The position numbers and the translations under genes were made by a program. 64,000 nt of DNA from an uncultured Akkermansia sp. (GTDB lineage Bacteria; Verrucomicrobiota; Verrucomicrobiia; Verrucomicrobiales; Akkermansiaceae), in contig CAJKMG010000014.1 of NCBI GenBank assembly GCA_905200945.1, positions 1 to 64,000 on the forward strand, in the 5' to 3' direction. Position 1 is the first letter of the stretch. Each line of letters starts with the position of its first letter. The notes under the pieces were generated by a model. It was not told the origin of the DNA. It saw only the letters and a program-made list of their open reading frames with translations, and ran no database searches. This document shows positions 17,737 to 25,415 of the stretch, in pieces.

Positions 17737-18234
17737 CTACCCGATGCGGAACGTGATGCGCGCTTTGGTCATGTCATAAGGTGACATTTCCATACGCACC
17801 TTGTCCCCTACCACGATTTTAATAAAGCGTTTGCGCATTTTGCCGGAAATATGAGCCAGCACTTCGTGCCCGTTGGGAAGGCGCACTTTGAACATGGTTC
17901 CTGCCAGTACGGCGCAGATGGTGCCTTCCACTTCAATTTCACTTTCGGAGTTTTCTTCCTTGGGTTCCGATTTGTTGAAATTCTTCCTGCCCTTGGTGTG
18001 GCGTCCTCCGCCTCCTTGAGGACGTTGCCTGTTGGTGTTACCTCCGGGGCGGCTTCCACCCCCTGTTCTGGAATTTCCCGGTCCTGCGGGTTGTCCGGCC
18101 GACCGTGCCACTCCTGTGCCATTGCCGGAAGGCCGGGATTGTCCGGGACGGTTGCTGGTGCCGGTTGGTCTGGAACCGGGACGGGAATTCTGACCGCCGC
18201 TGGGACGGCTGCTGGATCTTGGATTCGGGCTGAT
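17737..18234 (-). CDS. infA: Translation initiation factor IF-1 with long N-terminal extension; probable AUC start
   Basis: The last 70 residues are a clear IF-1 S1/OB fold (EVEGTICAVLAGTMFKVRLP, HEVLAHISGKMRKRFI, GDKVRMEMSPYDMTKARITF), which binds the ribosomal A site during initiation. Ahead lies a Gly/Pro/Arg/Ser/Asn-rich basic tail. No ATG, GTG or TTG with a usable ribosome binding site begins it: GTG 18111 has AGGA touching it with no spacer. The same low-complexity frame continues upstream to ATC 18234, which has AAGGAG at 18241-18246 with a 6-nt spacer, and an in-frame TAA follows at 18253-18255. Taking AUC gives 165 residues, against about 72 for ordinary IF-1. IF-1 identity is firm; the start is inferred from the Shine-Dalgarno sequence and composition. 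Confidence 0.8.
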   Translation of the reverse strand: MSPNPRSSSRPSGGQNSRPGSRPTGTSNRPGQSRPSGNGTGVARSAGQPAGPGNSRTGGGSRPGGNTNRQRPQGGGGRHTKGRKNFNKSEPKEENSESEIEVEGTICAVLAGTMFKVRLPNGHEVLAHISGKMRKRFIKIVVGDKVRMEMSPYDMTKARITFRIG

Positions 18235-18240
18235 AGGACT

Positions 18241-18246
18241 CTCCTT
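18241..18246 (-). promoter_or_regulatory. Shine-Dalgarno AAGGAG deciding an AUC start for infA
   Basis: Perfect AAGGAG on the minus strand with 6 nt to ATC 18234. No ATG, GTG or TTG occurs in any frame at a workable distance. Confidence 0.6.
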
Positions 18247-18398
18247 GTAAGGTTAAAAGAACGCGCGTATACAAATTCCGCGCAAGCGGATGATAGACCA
18301 TATTTTTGCAAGGGCAAGTCCTGAATGTGGAAGTTGCGCAATTAAAACGCAATTCTATGGAGGGAGACGGGAAAAAGTCTGTAAAAGAGAAAAAGTAT

Positions 18399-18427
18399 TT
18401 GACATTTACGTGAATAATCATTAGGAA
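18399..18427 (+). promoter_or_regulatory. Candidate promoter for rplM-rpsI
   Basis: TTGACA (18399-18404), 17-bp spacer, then TAGGAA (18422-18427) as a weak -10. It lies about 60 bp ahead of rplM in the infA/rplM divergent gap. The -35 is perfect, the -10 poor. Confidence 0.5.
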
Positions 18428-18488
18428 TGCGCCCCCGAATTGGAAGATAACGGCAGGATGCCGAAAAACGAGAACGAAGAATTGAACC

Positions 18489-18917
18489 ATGAAGACCTTC
18501 TCAGCCAAACCGCAAGAAGTAGAGCGCAAATGGTATGTTATAGACGCTGCCGACAAGGTGCTCGGCCGTGTTGCCGTTGAAGCGGCTAACATTTTGCGTG
18601 GCAAGAACAAAACAATTTTCACCCCCCACGTTGACTGTGGCGATTTTGTCATTATTGTGAACGCGGACAAGGTGGTGTTGACCGGTAATAAGGAAAATGC
18701 CAAAATTTATACCCGTTTCTCCGGTTACGTCGGCGGTAAGCAGGTGGACACCCCCCGTAAAATTCGCGCTCGCCGCCCTGAACTTCTTCTGGAACTGGCT
18801 GTTAAAGGCATGGTTCCTCACACCCGCTTGGGCCGTCAGCAGATGACCAAGCTGAAGGTTTATGCTGGCGCCAGCCATCCGCATGAAGCTCAGCAGCCCA
18901 CCGCCATTACTCTCTAA
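18489..18917 (+). CDS. rplM: 50S ribosomal protein L13
   Basis: 142 residues, normal L13 length, with the family landmarks WYVIDAADKVLGRVA, NILRGKNKTIFTPHVDCGDF, KIYTRFSGYVGG and AVKGMVPHTRLGRQQMTKLKVYAGASHPH. L13 is an early-assembly protein of the large subunit. It is followed after 15 bp by rpsI, the conserved L13-S9 operon. Confidence 0.98.
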   Translation: MKTFSAKPQEVERKWYVIDAADKVLGRVAVEAANILRGKNKTIFTPHVDCGDFVIIVNADKVVLTGNKENAKIYTRFSGYVGGKQVDTPRKIRARRPELLLELAVKGMVPHTRLGRQQMTKLKVYAGASHPHEAQQPTAITL

Positions 18918-18932
18918 TTGATTTTTTCAGAC

Positions 18933-19328
18933 ATGAGTCAGACAACCCCATACAACGCCACCGGCCGTCGTAAGACCGCCATTGCACACGCTTGGCTTAC
19001 TGAAGGTTCCGGCCGCATTACGATCAACCGCCGCGGTTTTGAGGAATATCTTCCTACCGTTCAGTTGCAGAATGCTGTTCTTCAACCCTTTCAGGTTACC
19101 AATACCATGAACAAGTTTGATGTGAACGTCGTTACCAAGGGCGGCGGTATTCACGGACAGGTTGGAGCCATTCGCATGGCGATCGCCCGTGCTCTCGTTC
19201 AGGTTGATGAAGCTTTCCGCTCCCAGCTTCGTGAATTCGGTCTTCTGACCCGTGATTCCCGTATGAAGGAACGTAAAAAGCCCGGCCGTCCTGGGGCCCG
19301 CAAGCGTTATCAGTTCTCCAAGCGTTAA
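18933..19328 (+). CDS. rpsI: 30S ribosomal protein S9
   Basis: 131 residues. S9 landmarks: ATGRRKTAIAHAWL, GSGRITINRRGFEEYLP, GGGIHGQVGAIRMAIARAL and the basic C-terminal tail KPGRPGARKRYQFSKR, which reaches the P-site tRNA. Start ATG 18933; the upstream in-frame TTG 18918 immediately after the rplM stop is unlikely. Second gene of rplM-rpsI. Confidence 0.98.
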   Translation: MSQTTPYNATGRRKTAIAHAWLTEGSGRITINRRGFEEYLPTVQLQNAVLQPFQVTNTMNKFDVNVVTKGGGIHGQVGAIRMAIARALVQVDEAFRSQLREFGLLTRDSRMKERKKPGRPGARKRYQFSKR

Positions 19329-19375
19329 GCTTGGCTGGTTGCGAAGGAACTGGCTTTACCATTTCTTTCTCGGAA

Positions 19376-19407
19376 AAGGAGCGCTCCCTGTGGAGTGCTC
19401 CTTTTTT
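19376..19407 (+). terminator. Terminator of rplM-rpsI
   Basis: AAGGAGC-G-CTCC-CTGT-GGAG-T-GCTCCTT followed by TTTT: strong stem with T-run, 48 bp after rpsI. The rest of 19329-19560 holds nothing I can name. Confidence 0.88.
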
Positions 19408-19560
19408 GTTGCAGAAAGAGCTTTGTTTTTTACTGCTTTCCGCGTCTTTAAAAAGCCTGTTCTGGGTGGATTGCTTACGGCGGTTTTCAATGATTTTCCT
19501 GCATTTGCTGTGAGGGAGGGAGACAAGTTTTCCTGTGCTGGAGTGGGCAGTTGGCGAGGG

Positions 19561-19998
19561 TTAGCGATGGTACGGTGTTCCTGCCAGAATAGTATGGCAG
19601 CGATAAAGCTGTTCCAGCAGGACAACGAGCGCCAGTTCATGTTGAAGGGTGAATTTGCTTAGGGACAGGATATGGTTGCACCGGGATCGCAATTCTTCCG
19701 TATGACCGTCCGAGGCTCCGATGAGAAACGCGATGCGGCGCACGGAACGCATTTGCCAATCCTTTGCTAGATCGACCAGCTTTCTTGTGGTCCAGAGTTC
19801 TCCGCGTTCATCCATGGCGATGCGCAGGCACCCCTCACTGGCGGCCAGCAGACGTTTTGAAACGTCCTGGGAGTTTCCGTCCCTGACAAGCTTGAGTTCC
19901 ACTTTGCCGAAGGGCCTGAGGCGGTTGAGATAGAGTTCCACGCCTTCCTTGGCGTAGCCTAGGGAAGGTTTTCCGGCGGCCAGAATCAGGAATTGCAT
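19561..19998 (-). CDS. rlmH: 23S rRNA (pseudouridine1915-N3)-methyltransferase
   Basis: 145-residue SPOUT-class methyltransferase that modifies pseudouridine 1915 of 23S rRNA in assembled ribosomes. Landmarks: N-terminal MQFLILAAGKP, RIAMDERGELWTTRKL, the SAM-binding knot segment IAFLIGASDGHTEELRSR, LSLSKFTLQHELALVVLLEQ and the invariant C-terminal YHR. Six bp downstream of uvrC on the same strand. Confidence 0.93.
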   Translation of the reverse strand: MQFLILAAGKPSLGYAKEGVELYLNRLRPFGKVELKLVRDGNSQDVSKRLLAASEGCLRIAMDERGELWTTRKLVDLAKDWQMRSVRRIAFLIGASDGHTEELRSRCNHILSLSKFTLQHELALVVLLEQLYRCHTILAGTPYHR

Positions 19999-20004
19999 GA
20001 GGTG

Positions 20005-21591
20005 TCAGGGATTGGAAGATGAGTTAAGGTAGTTCAGCAGATTGCGGGCCCACGTTTCCGAAATGCCGCGGATGGCGGCGATAGAAACCGGGTCTGCCTT
20101 TTTAATGGCAGCTACGGATTTAAATTTTTCCAGCAACAGTCTTTTTTTTGAGGCGCTCATGCCCGGGGCGTCGTCCAAGGCGCTTTCCCGCATGCGTTTG
20201 CGGTAGAGCAGTTCATTATAGCCGTTGGCAAAACGGTGGGCTTCGTCGCGGATGCGCTGCATGAGTTTGAGGGCTCCCGTGCTGTGAGGCAGGCAAAGGG
20301 GCTGGGATTGGTGGGGGAAAAATATTTCTTCCCTCTGTTTAGCCAGGCCGACGATGGGCATGTCTCCCAGGCCGATGGCTTCCAAATCAGCCAGAGCGGA
20401 GGAAAGCTGTCCTTTGCCTCCGTCCACTACTACCAGATCCGGAACTTTGATGGGGGCTTTTCCTTCCGCGCTGAGTTTTTTGAGCCACTGGTACAGGGGC
20501 ATGTCCGCCTGACGGGAGGCTACGGCGTCACTCTCCGCCAGAATGCGGGAATAACGCCTCCGGATGACTTCCGACATGGAGGCGAAGTCATTTTGTCCGT
20601 CTACAGTGCGTATACGGTAGCGACGGTAAGCTTTGTTGTCCGGCCTGCCGTTGGTAAAGCGCACCATGGAGGCCACGATATGGTTGGAAGAGACATTGGA
20701 AATGTCAAAACATTCCATGATGATCGGGGGAGATTTTAATCCTAGGGCCATCCCCAATTCCTTCATGTCTTCTTCCGGGTGAACGGTACCGGGAAGATCG
20801 GGAGTTCCTTTTCGGAACCGCCGGGCGGGTTCCAGTACCTTGACCAGATTGTCCCGGATGTCCCGCAGGTGCGCCGCACGTTCAAAGTCCAGTTCATCGG
20901 CGGCATCCATCATTTCTTTCGTAAGTTCATCCAGAGTGCTTTTTCTCCCCGTTCCTTCCAGGAGGCGCACCGCCTGGTCAAAGTTTCGGTTGTAATCATT
21001 GATGGAAATACGGCCAATACACGGAGCGGAGCAGTTGCGAATTACATCCGCATGGCAGTGCCTGAAGTCATGGATTCCTGGATTTTTTGTCTTGCAGGTT
21101 CGCAGCCGGAAGTGTCGGCTGAGCCATTCCTGCGTGGCGTACAGAGCCTGGGAGTGGACAAAAGGGCCGAAGTAGCGCGCGCCGTCATCTTTACGCACCC
21201 GCGCCAGCTGGAAACGAGGCAGTTTTTCCCCCTTCGGAATTTTCAGCAGGGGGTAGCGCTTGTCGTCCTTCATCTGAATATTGTAATGCGGGCGATATTG
21301 TTTGATCAGTTTACTTTCCAGCAGAAAAGCTTCCTGGTCATTTCTGGTTTCAAAATAATCAAATGACGCAATAGCATTAATGAGCGCTCTTGTCTTATGG
21401 TTGGAGAGTGTAGCTCCCGTAGGAGAAAAATAGTTGCCCAGGCGGCGGTGAAGGTCCTTGGCTTTGCCCACGTAGATAGTATTTCCCTGGGCGTCTTTCA
21501 TGATATAAACGCCCGGTTTGTGCGGAGTTTTCCTCCAGAGTTCTTTCAAGGTTGGTTTCTCGCGGTCTGCCACGCAGGCATTATGCCACAT
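20005..21591 (-). CDS. uvrC: Excinuclease ABC subunit C
   Basis: Makes the two incisions in nucleotide excision repair with UvrA and UvrB. 528 residues: GIY-YIG N-terminal nuclease (PGVYIMKDAQGNTIYVGKAK), UVR motif (LTKEMMDAADELDFERAAHL) for UvrB contact, RNase H-like C-terminal nuclease (IMECFDISNVSSNHIVASMV, DLVVVDGGKGQLSSA) and helix-hairpin-helix at the end (GISETWARNLLNYL). It is shorter than the roughly 610 residues of the E. coli protein, mostly in linkers, with all key motifs kept. Starts at ATG 21591. Divergent from exbB. Confidence 0.96.
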   Translation of the reverse strand: MWHNACVADREKPTLKELWRKTPHKPGVYIMKDAQGNTIYVGKAKDLHRRLGNYFSPTGATLSNHKTRALINAIASFDYFETRNDQEAFLLESKLIKQYRPHYNIQMKDDKRYPLLKIPKGEKLPRFQLARVRKDDGARYFGPFVHSQALYATQEWLSRHFRLRTCKTKNPGIHDFRHCHADVIRNCSAPCIGRISINDYNRNFDQAVRLLEGTGRKSTLDELTKEMMDAADELDFERAAHLRDIRDNLVKVLEPARRFRKGTPDLPGTVHPEEDMKELGMALGLKSPPIIMECFDISNVSSNHIVASMVRFTNGRPDNKAYRRYRIRTVDGQNDFASMSEVIRRRYSRILAESDAVASRQADMPLYQWLKKLSAEGKAPIKVPDLVVVDGGKGQLSSALADLEAIGLGDMPIVGLAKQREEIFFPHQSQPLCLPHSTGALKLMQRIRDEAHRFANGYNELLYRKRMRESALDDAPGMSASKKRLLLEKFKSVAAIKKADPVSIAAIRGISETWARNLLNYLNSSSNP

Positions 21592-21640
21592 AAGGCAAGA
21601 AATGGAACTGCGGAAACGTACTGTATTACGGCTACTTGGC

Positions 21641-21668
21641 TTGCTTAGGAAAACTTCTTCTGTATAAT
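21641..21668 (+). promoter_or_regulatory. Promoter for the exbB operon
   Basis: TTGCTT (21641-21646), 16-bp spacer, TATAAT (21663-21668). Predicted start near 21675, only about 10 nt ahead of the exbB ATG, so the mRNA would have a very short leader without a Shine-Dalgarno sequence. Confidence 0.6.
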
Positions 21669-21684
21669 CCTCTATGTCTTTTGT

Positions 21685-22476
21685 ATGAATCCTGTACCGT
21701 TTACCACGCTGGCTGCCGCCATGGACTTTGTGGTGGGAGATAGAAATTATCCCCTTTCCGAACTGTTTATGAAAGGCGGTTTTATTATGTGGCCGCTGCT
21801 TCTGTTATCCATCGCCGGAGTGGTGGTGCTGGTCATGTGCTGTTTTTCTACCCGGGCTTCCGCTGTTCTGCCTACCAAACTGGTGGAACAGGCGGAATCT
21901 TTCATCCGCAAACGGGATTACACGGGGCTTTCCATCCTCTGCAAAAATGGAGATTCCTGCTACGCCCGCGTGATGCTGACAGTAGCCAATTTCATGTTGC
22001 GCAATCCCTCCGCCCAGTTTGAAGAGGTGAGGGAGATAGCCTCTGCGGAAGGGGGGCGGCAGGCGGGGTTCCTAAGCCGCCAGATTTCCTGGCTGTCGGA
22101 TATTGGTGCCGTAGCCCCCATGTTGGGGCTGTTGGGGACTGTGGTCGGGATGATGAAGACCTTTTTTGAGATTGCCAACGGTGATTTTTCCGGAGGCAAG
22201 CAGCGTATTGACATGGCGGGCGGCGTGGCGGAAGCCTTGATTACGACGGCGGGCGGCCTGATGCTTGGCATTCCCGCCATTCTGGCTTATGTATATTTCC
22301 GCAGCCGTGTGCACAAACGGGTGGGTGACCTGGAAGCCGCCGTTACACATAGTGTTTCCGTAGTTGCCACCCAGCTTCAGAAGCCGCGTGCCGGCGCAAT
22401 TGGGGTCTTTCATGAAGAGGAACTCCCCAAGGTTCCCGTAGATCCCACTTCCCTGCGTGATGTGCGCGGGCTTTAG
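21685..22476 (+). CDS. exbB: MotA/TolQ/ExbB proton-channel protein
   Basis: 263-residue inner-membrane protein forming the proton channel that energises TonB- or Tol-type systems. Helices: about 34-53 (IMWPLLLLSIAGVVVLVMCC), about 138-160 (WLSDIGAVAPMLGLLGTVVGMM) and about 180-205 (ALITTAGGLMLGIPAILAYV). The APMLGLLGTVVGM and ALITTAGGL motifs are diagnostic. First gene of exbB-exbD-TPR-GT51. ExbB and TolQ cannot be separated by sequence alone; the downstream TPR and cell-wall genes suggest an envelope function. Confidence 0.93.
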   Translation: MNPVPFTTLAAAMDFVVGDRNYPLSELFMKGGFIMWPLLLLSIAGVVVLVMCCFSTRASAVLPTKLVEQAESFIRKRDYTGLSILCKNGDSCYARVMLTVANFMLRNPSAQFEEVREIASAEGGRQAGFLSRQISWLSDIGAVAPMLGLLGTVVGMMKTFFEIANGDFSGGKQRIDMAGGVAEALITTAGGLMLGIPAILAYVYFRSRVHKRVGDLEAAVTHSVSVVATQLQKPRAGAIGVFHEEELPKVPVDPTSLRDVRGL

Positions 22477-22515
22477 CCGGAACTCGTCTACTTCTCCACC
22501 TCACCGGAAGAATGT

Positions 22516-22962
22516 ATGAAATTTCACTATAAAATGCCCAGTCCCATCGGGTTCCAATTGGCCCCCATGCTGGACATCGTGTTTCTTCTGCTGGTGTTCT
22601 TCATCGTAACCCAGACATTTGAGGATGATGAACCGGATCTTTCCATCAATCTTCCTTCAGCGGAGACTCCCAAACCCGGTGAAAACGTGTCCAATGAGGT
22701 TATCGTGAATATCCGTAAAGATGGTACCGTGGTAATCAACCGTCAGCCGTACACGATGCCGCAGCTGGAAGACAAGCTTTTTTCAGTCGCCCGCCTGGAC
22801 AAAACCATGCTCGTCCGTATCCGCGTGGATGAGAAGGCGGAATCCGGAGTAGTGGTACATGTGATGGACGCATGTCTGAAAGCCGGGCTGAATAACATTT
22901 CTTTTTCCACGCGTCCCCCGGCTCCTTCTTCGATCAATGTTTCCAATTCCCAGGCTTCATGA
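22516..22962 (+). CDS. exbD: ExbD/TolR biopolymer-transport protein
   Basis: 148 residues: one transmembrane helix (about 16-36, LAPMLDIVFLLLVFFIVTQT) with the channel aspartate in MLDIVFLLL, then a periplasmic beta domain (LSINLPSAETP, VIVNIRKDGTVVINRQPYTM). Partner of the ExbB-like protein 39 bp upstream. Its stop codon overlaps the ATG of the TPR gene (ATGA), implying translational coupling. Confidence 0.93.
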   Translation: MKFHYKMPSPIGFQLAPMLDIVFLLLVFFIVTQTFEDDEPDLSINLPSAETPKPGENVSNEVIVNIRKDGTVVINRQPYTMPQLEDKLFSVARLDKTMLVRIRVDEKAESGVVVHVMDACLKAGLNNISFSTRPPAPSSINVSNSQAS

Positions 22963-25391
22963 AAGCGCTCTTTTCCATTAATGCAGGTTTAATAACTTTG
23001 GCGATGTTTTCCACCGCCCAGGAAAATATTCCGGATGCCGCTCCCATCGCGGATGGTCCGCTGGTCGCCAATCCGGAGCAGGATACGCTGGATATGGCGG
23101 ACATGCTGTACAAGCAGGCCCAGGCTCCGGCCACGAAGGAGAACCGGCAGGAATATGGGCGCCTTCTTGATTTAAGCTTGCGTAAGTATCTGGAATTTAA
23201 TCAACGCTTTCCCCAGTCTGCCCAGGCTCCCCTGGCGGAGTACCGTGCTGCCATGTGTTTGGAGGAACTGGGCAGGAAAGAGGAAGCCCACGTTCTGTTC
23301 CTCAGATTGATTCAGACAGGCAGCCCCTCCCTGGTTGCCGCTTCCGCCTACCGCCTGGCGACAGACGCTTCCTCTGCCGGGGAAACTGATAAGGCCATCC
23401 AGTATTATCAGCTTGTGATTCGCAATGCGGAACAGAATGATTTGAAGGTGGACGCCCAGTACCGTCTGGGGCGCCTGTTTCTTTCCAGCGGCAATCCGGA
23501 GGCTGCCGCCACCATGTTTTGTGCGGTGATGGGTAATCCGGAAGCGGATGCCAAGTTTGTTCTGGTGTCCCGGATGGGATATGCCGCCCTGTGTGCGGAT
23601 ACGGGACGCCTGGGAGAAGCTTATTCAGAATATCGCAAGGTGCTGGAAACACCTGGCGTGGATAACAGGAACCGGGGAATAGCCACCCTCCAGGCCGCTA
23701 TGCTGGCTACCAAACTGAAGAAGACTGCGGAAGCGCAGGGGCTTTATGAACGGCTTTTGAAGGATGAATCCCTGAAGGAGATGGCTCCGGAAGCCCGAAT
23801 GGGGCTTCTTCTGGGGCTGTACAATATGGGCAAGTACAAGGAGATTCTTTCCCAGTATGAACAGCAGAAGGGAATAAGGATGCCGACAAAAGACGGCCAG
23901 GTGCGTCTGCTGATGCTGTTGGGGCAGTCCGCCTATAAATTGAAGGAGTACCGGAAAGCGGCGGATTTCTTTCTGGACGCGGAAAAGGCCGTCCCTTATA
24001 CGCAGGAGGCCATGCAAGCCTCCTTTTACCGCTTGTTGTGTTATAATGAACTCAAGCAGAAGGATCTTCCCCAGCGGGCTCAGAGCTTCCTGAATCATTA
24101 TGCCAAGGCTTTTCCTACCAGTGAATTGCACGATATGGTGCGCCTGATGGCTGCAGAGAGCCTGTTCAGCTCCAATCCGGCGGATGCCGCCCGGTTTTAT
24201 GCCAGCATTGATTTTGACAAGGTGCCCCCGAAGATGCGCGCGGATATTTTATATAAGAGCGCGTGGGCGATCGCTCAGGCTGGGAACAGAGGAGTGGCCG
24301 CCAAGCTGCTGACGGATTTTATCAATGATTTTCCGAAGGATCCCCGCATTTGCGAGGCATTGACGTTGCGCGGAGACATGTATGCCAAGACCAAGAAGGA
24401 AGCTGAGGCGCTGATGGATTTTGACCGTGTGATAGCCCGCTGGCCGAAAGCTGAATCCACTGCTGCCGCATGGCAGAGGGCCGCCCAGATTTATGCGGGG
24501 CGTCAGGATATGGCGAACATGGCGAAGTATTATGGAGGCCTGATTCAGAATTTCCCGAAGGCATCTCCTGCCGCTCTGGCCGAAGCCCATTTTCTGCTGG
24601 GGAGAGCGGCGTTTGACCAGGGAGATTTCAAGTCTTCCATCGACCATATGACGGAGGCCAAGACGCTGGATCCCCAGAAATACGGAGAACAAGTCAATGT
24701 GCTTTCCGTCCTGTCCTATCACAAGCTCCAGAATGTGAATAAACTGAAGGAAGCCCTGGAGACCCTGCAAAAGGAAAATCCTTCCGCCGTGGCCCGTGTG
24801 CCGGACGTTATTCCCGCATGGCTGGGCCTTCAGGCTTATGGAATGAAGGATCTGGAAACGGCGGATAAGTATATGACCTGGGCTACGCAGAACGACCAGC
24901 TTCAGAATGTGAAGAAGGTGATTTGGCGCAATTTGGCGAAGGTGCGCCTGGCACTCAAAAAATATGACCGAGCCTTGGTGGCTTCCAATAATTTCCTGAA
25001 GGATGAGGATCAGCCTTACCGCCGTGCGGACGGCATGCTGGATAAGGCATCCATTTTGCTGGGGCTGGGCAGGTATGCGGATGCCAGGAAGACGGCGGAG
25101 GATGCACTGGCTTTGGGTGTGGAAGGGCCTCTGATGGCTTCTTTGAAAATTGTTCTGGGTGATATTTCCTATGCGGAGAAAAAGTTTGATGAAGCGGCCA
25201 AGCATTACGGTGTTACGGCTGAGTTGTTTGTCAATGACGCTGAACTGAAACCCAAGGCTCTTTTCAAGGCGGCAGAAGCTTTGGACAAGGCTGGGCGCAA
25301 GTCGGAGGCTTCCCAATACCGTGCACGCCTGCAAAAGGAATTCCCGGATTGGAAACAGGATGGAGATCCTCTGCCTCCGGACGCACGGTAA
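22959..25391 (+). CDS. Exported tetratricopeptide-repeat protein
   Basis: 810 residues with a short signal-like N-terminus (LFSINAGLITLAMFSTAQE) followed by about 20 TPR or Sel1-like helical pairs through to the end. Typical TPR spacing is visible in APLAEYRAAMCLEELGRKEE, DAQYRLGRLFLSSGNPEAAA, AHFLLGRAAFDQGDFKSSID and KALFKAAEALDKAGRKSEA. Its start overlaps the exbD stop. A periplasmic TPR scaffold next to ExbB/ExbD is similar in placement to TolA-associated YbgF-type proteins, though it is much larger; partner proteins are unknown. Followed after 24 bp by the GT51 gene. Confidence 0.85.
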   Translation: MKALFSINAGLITLAMFSTAQENIPDAAPIADGPLVANPEQDTLDMADMLYKQAQAPATKENRQEYGRLLDLSLRKYLEFNQRFPQSAQAPLAEYRAAMCLEELGRKEEAHVLFLRLIQTGSPSLVAASAYRLATDASSAGETDKAIQYYQLVIRNAEQNDLKVDAQYRLGRLFLSSGNPEAAATMFCAVMGNPEADAKFVLVSRMGYAALCADTGRLGEAYSEYRKVLETPGVDNRNRGIATLQAAMLATKLKKTAEAQGLYERLLKDESLKEMAPEARMGLLLGLYNMGKYKEILSQYEQQKGIRMPTKDGQVRLLMLLGQSAYKLKEYRKAADFFLDAEKAVPYTQEAMQASFYRLLCYNELKQKDLPQRAQSFLNHYAKAFPTSELHDMVRLMAAESLFSSNPADAARFYASIDFDKVPPKMRADILYKSAWAIAQAGNRGVAAKLLTDFINDFPKDPRICEALTLRGDMYAKTKKEAEALMDFDRVIARWPKAESTAAAWQRAAQIYAGRQDMANMAKYYGGLIQNFPKASPAALAEAHFLLGRAAFDQGDFKSSIDHMTEAKTLDPQKYGEQVNVLSVLSYHKLQNVNKLKEALETLQKENPSAVARVPDVIPAWLGLQAYGMKDLETADKYMTWATQNDQLQNVKKVIWRNLAKVRLALKKYDRALVASNNFLKDEDQPYRRADGMLDKASILLGLGRYADARKTAEDALALGVEGPLMASLKIVLGDISYAEKKFDEAAKHYGVTAELFVNDAELKPKALFKAAEALDKAGRKSEASQYRARLQKEFPDWKQDGDPLPPDAR

Positions 25392-25415
25392 GCGTTTTTA
25401 AGGATTGGAACCGGA

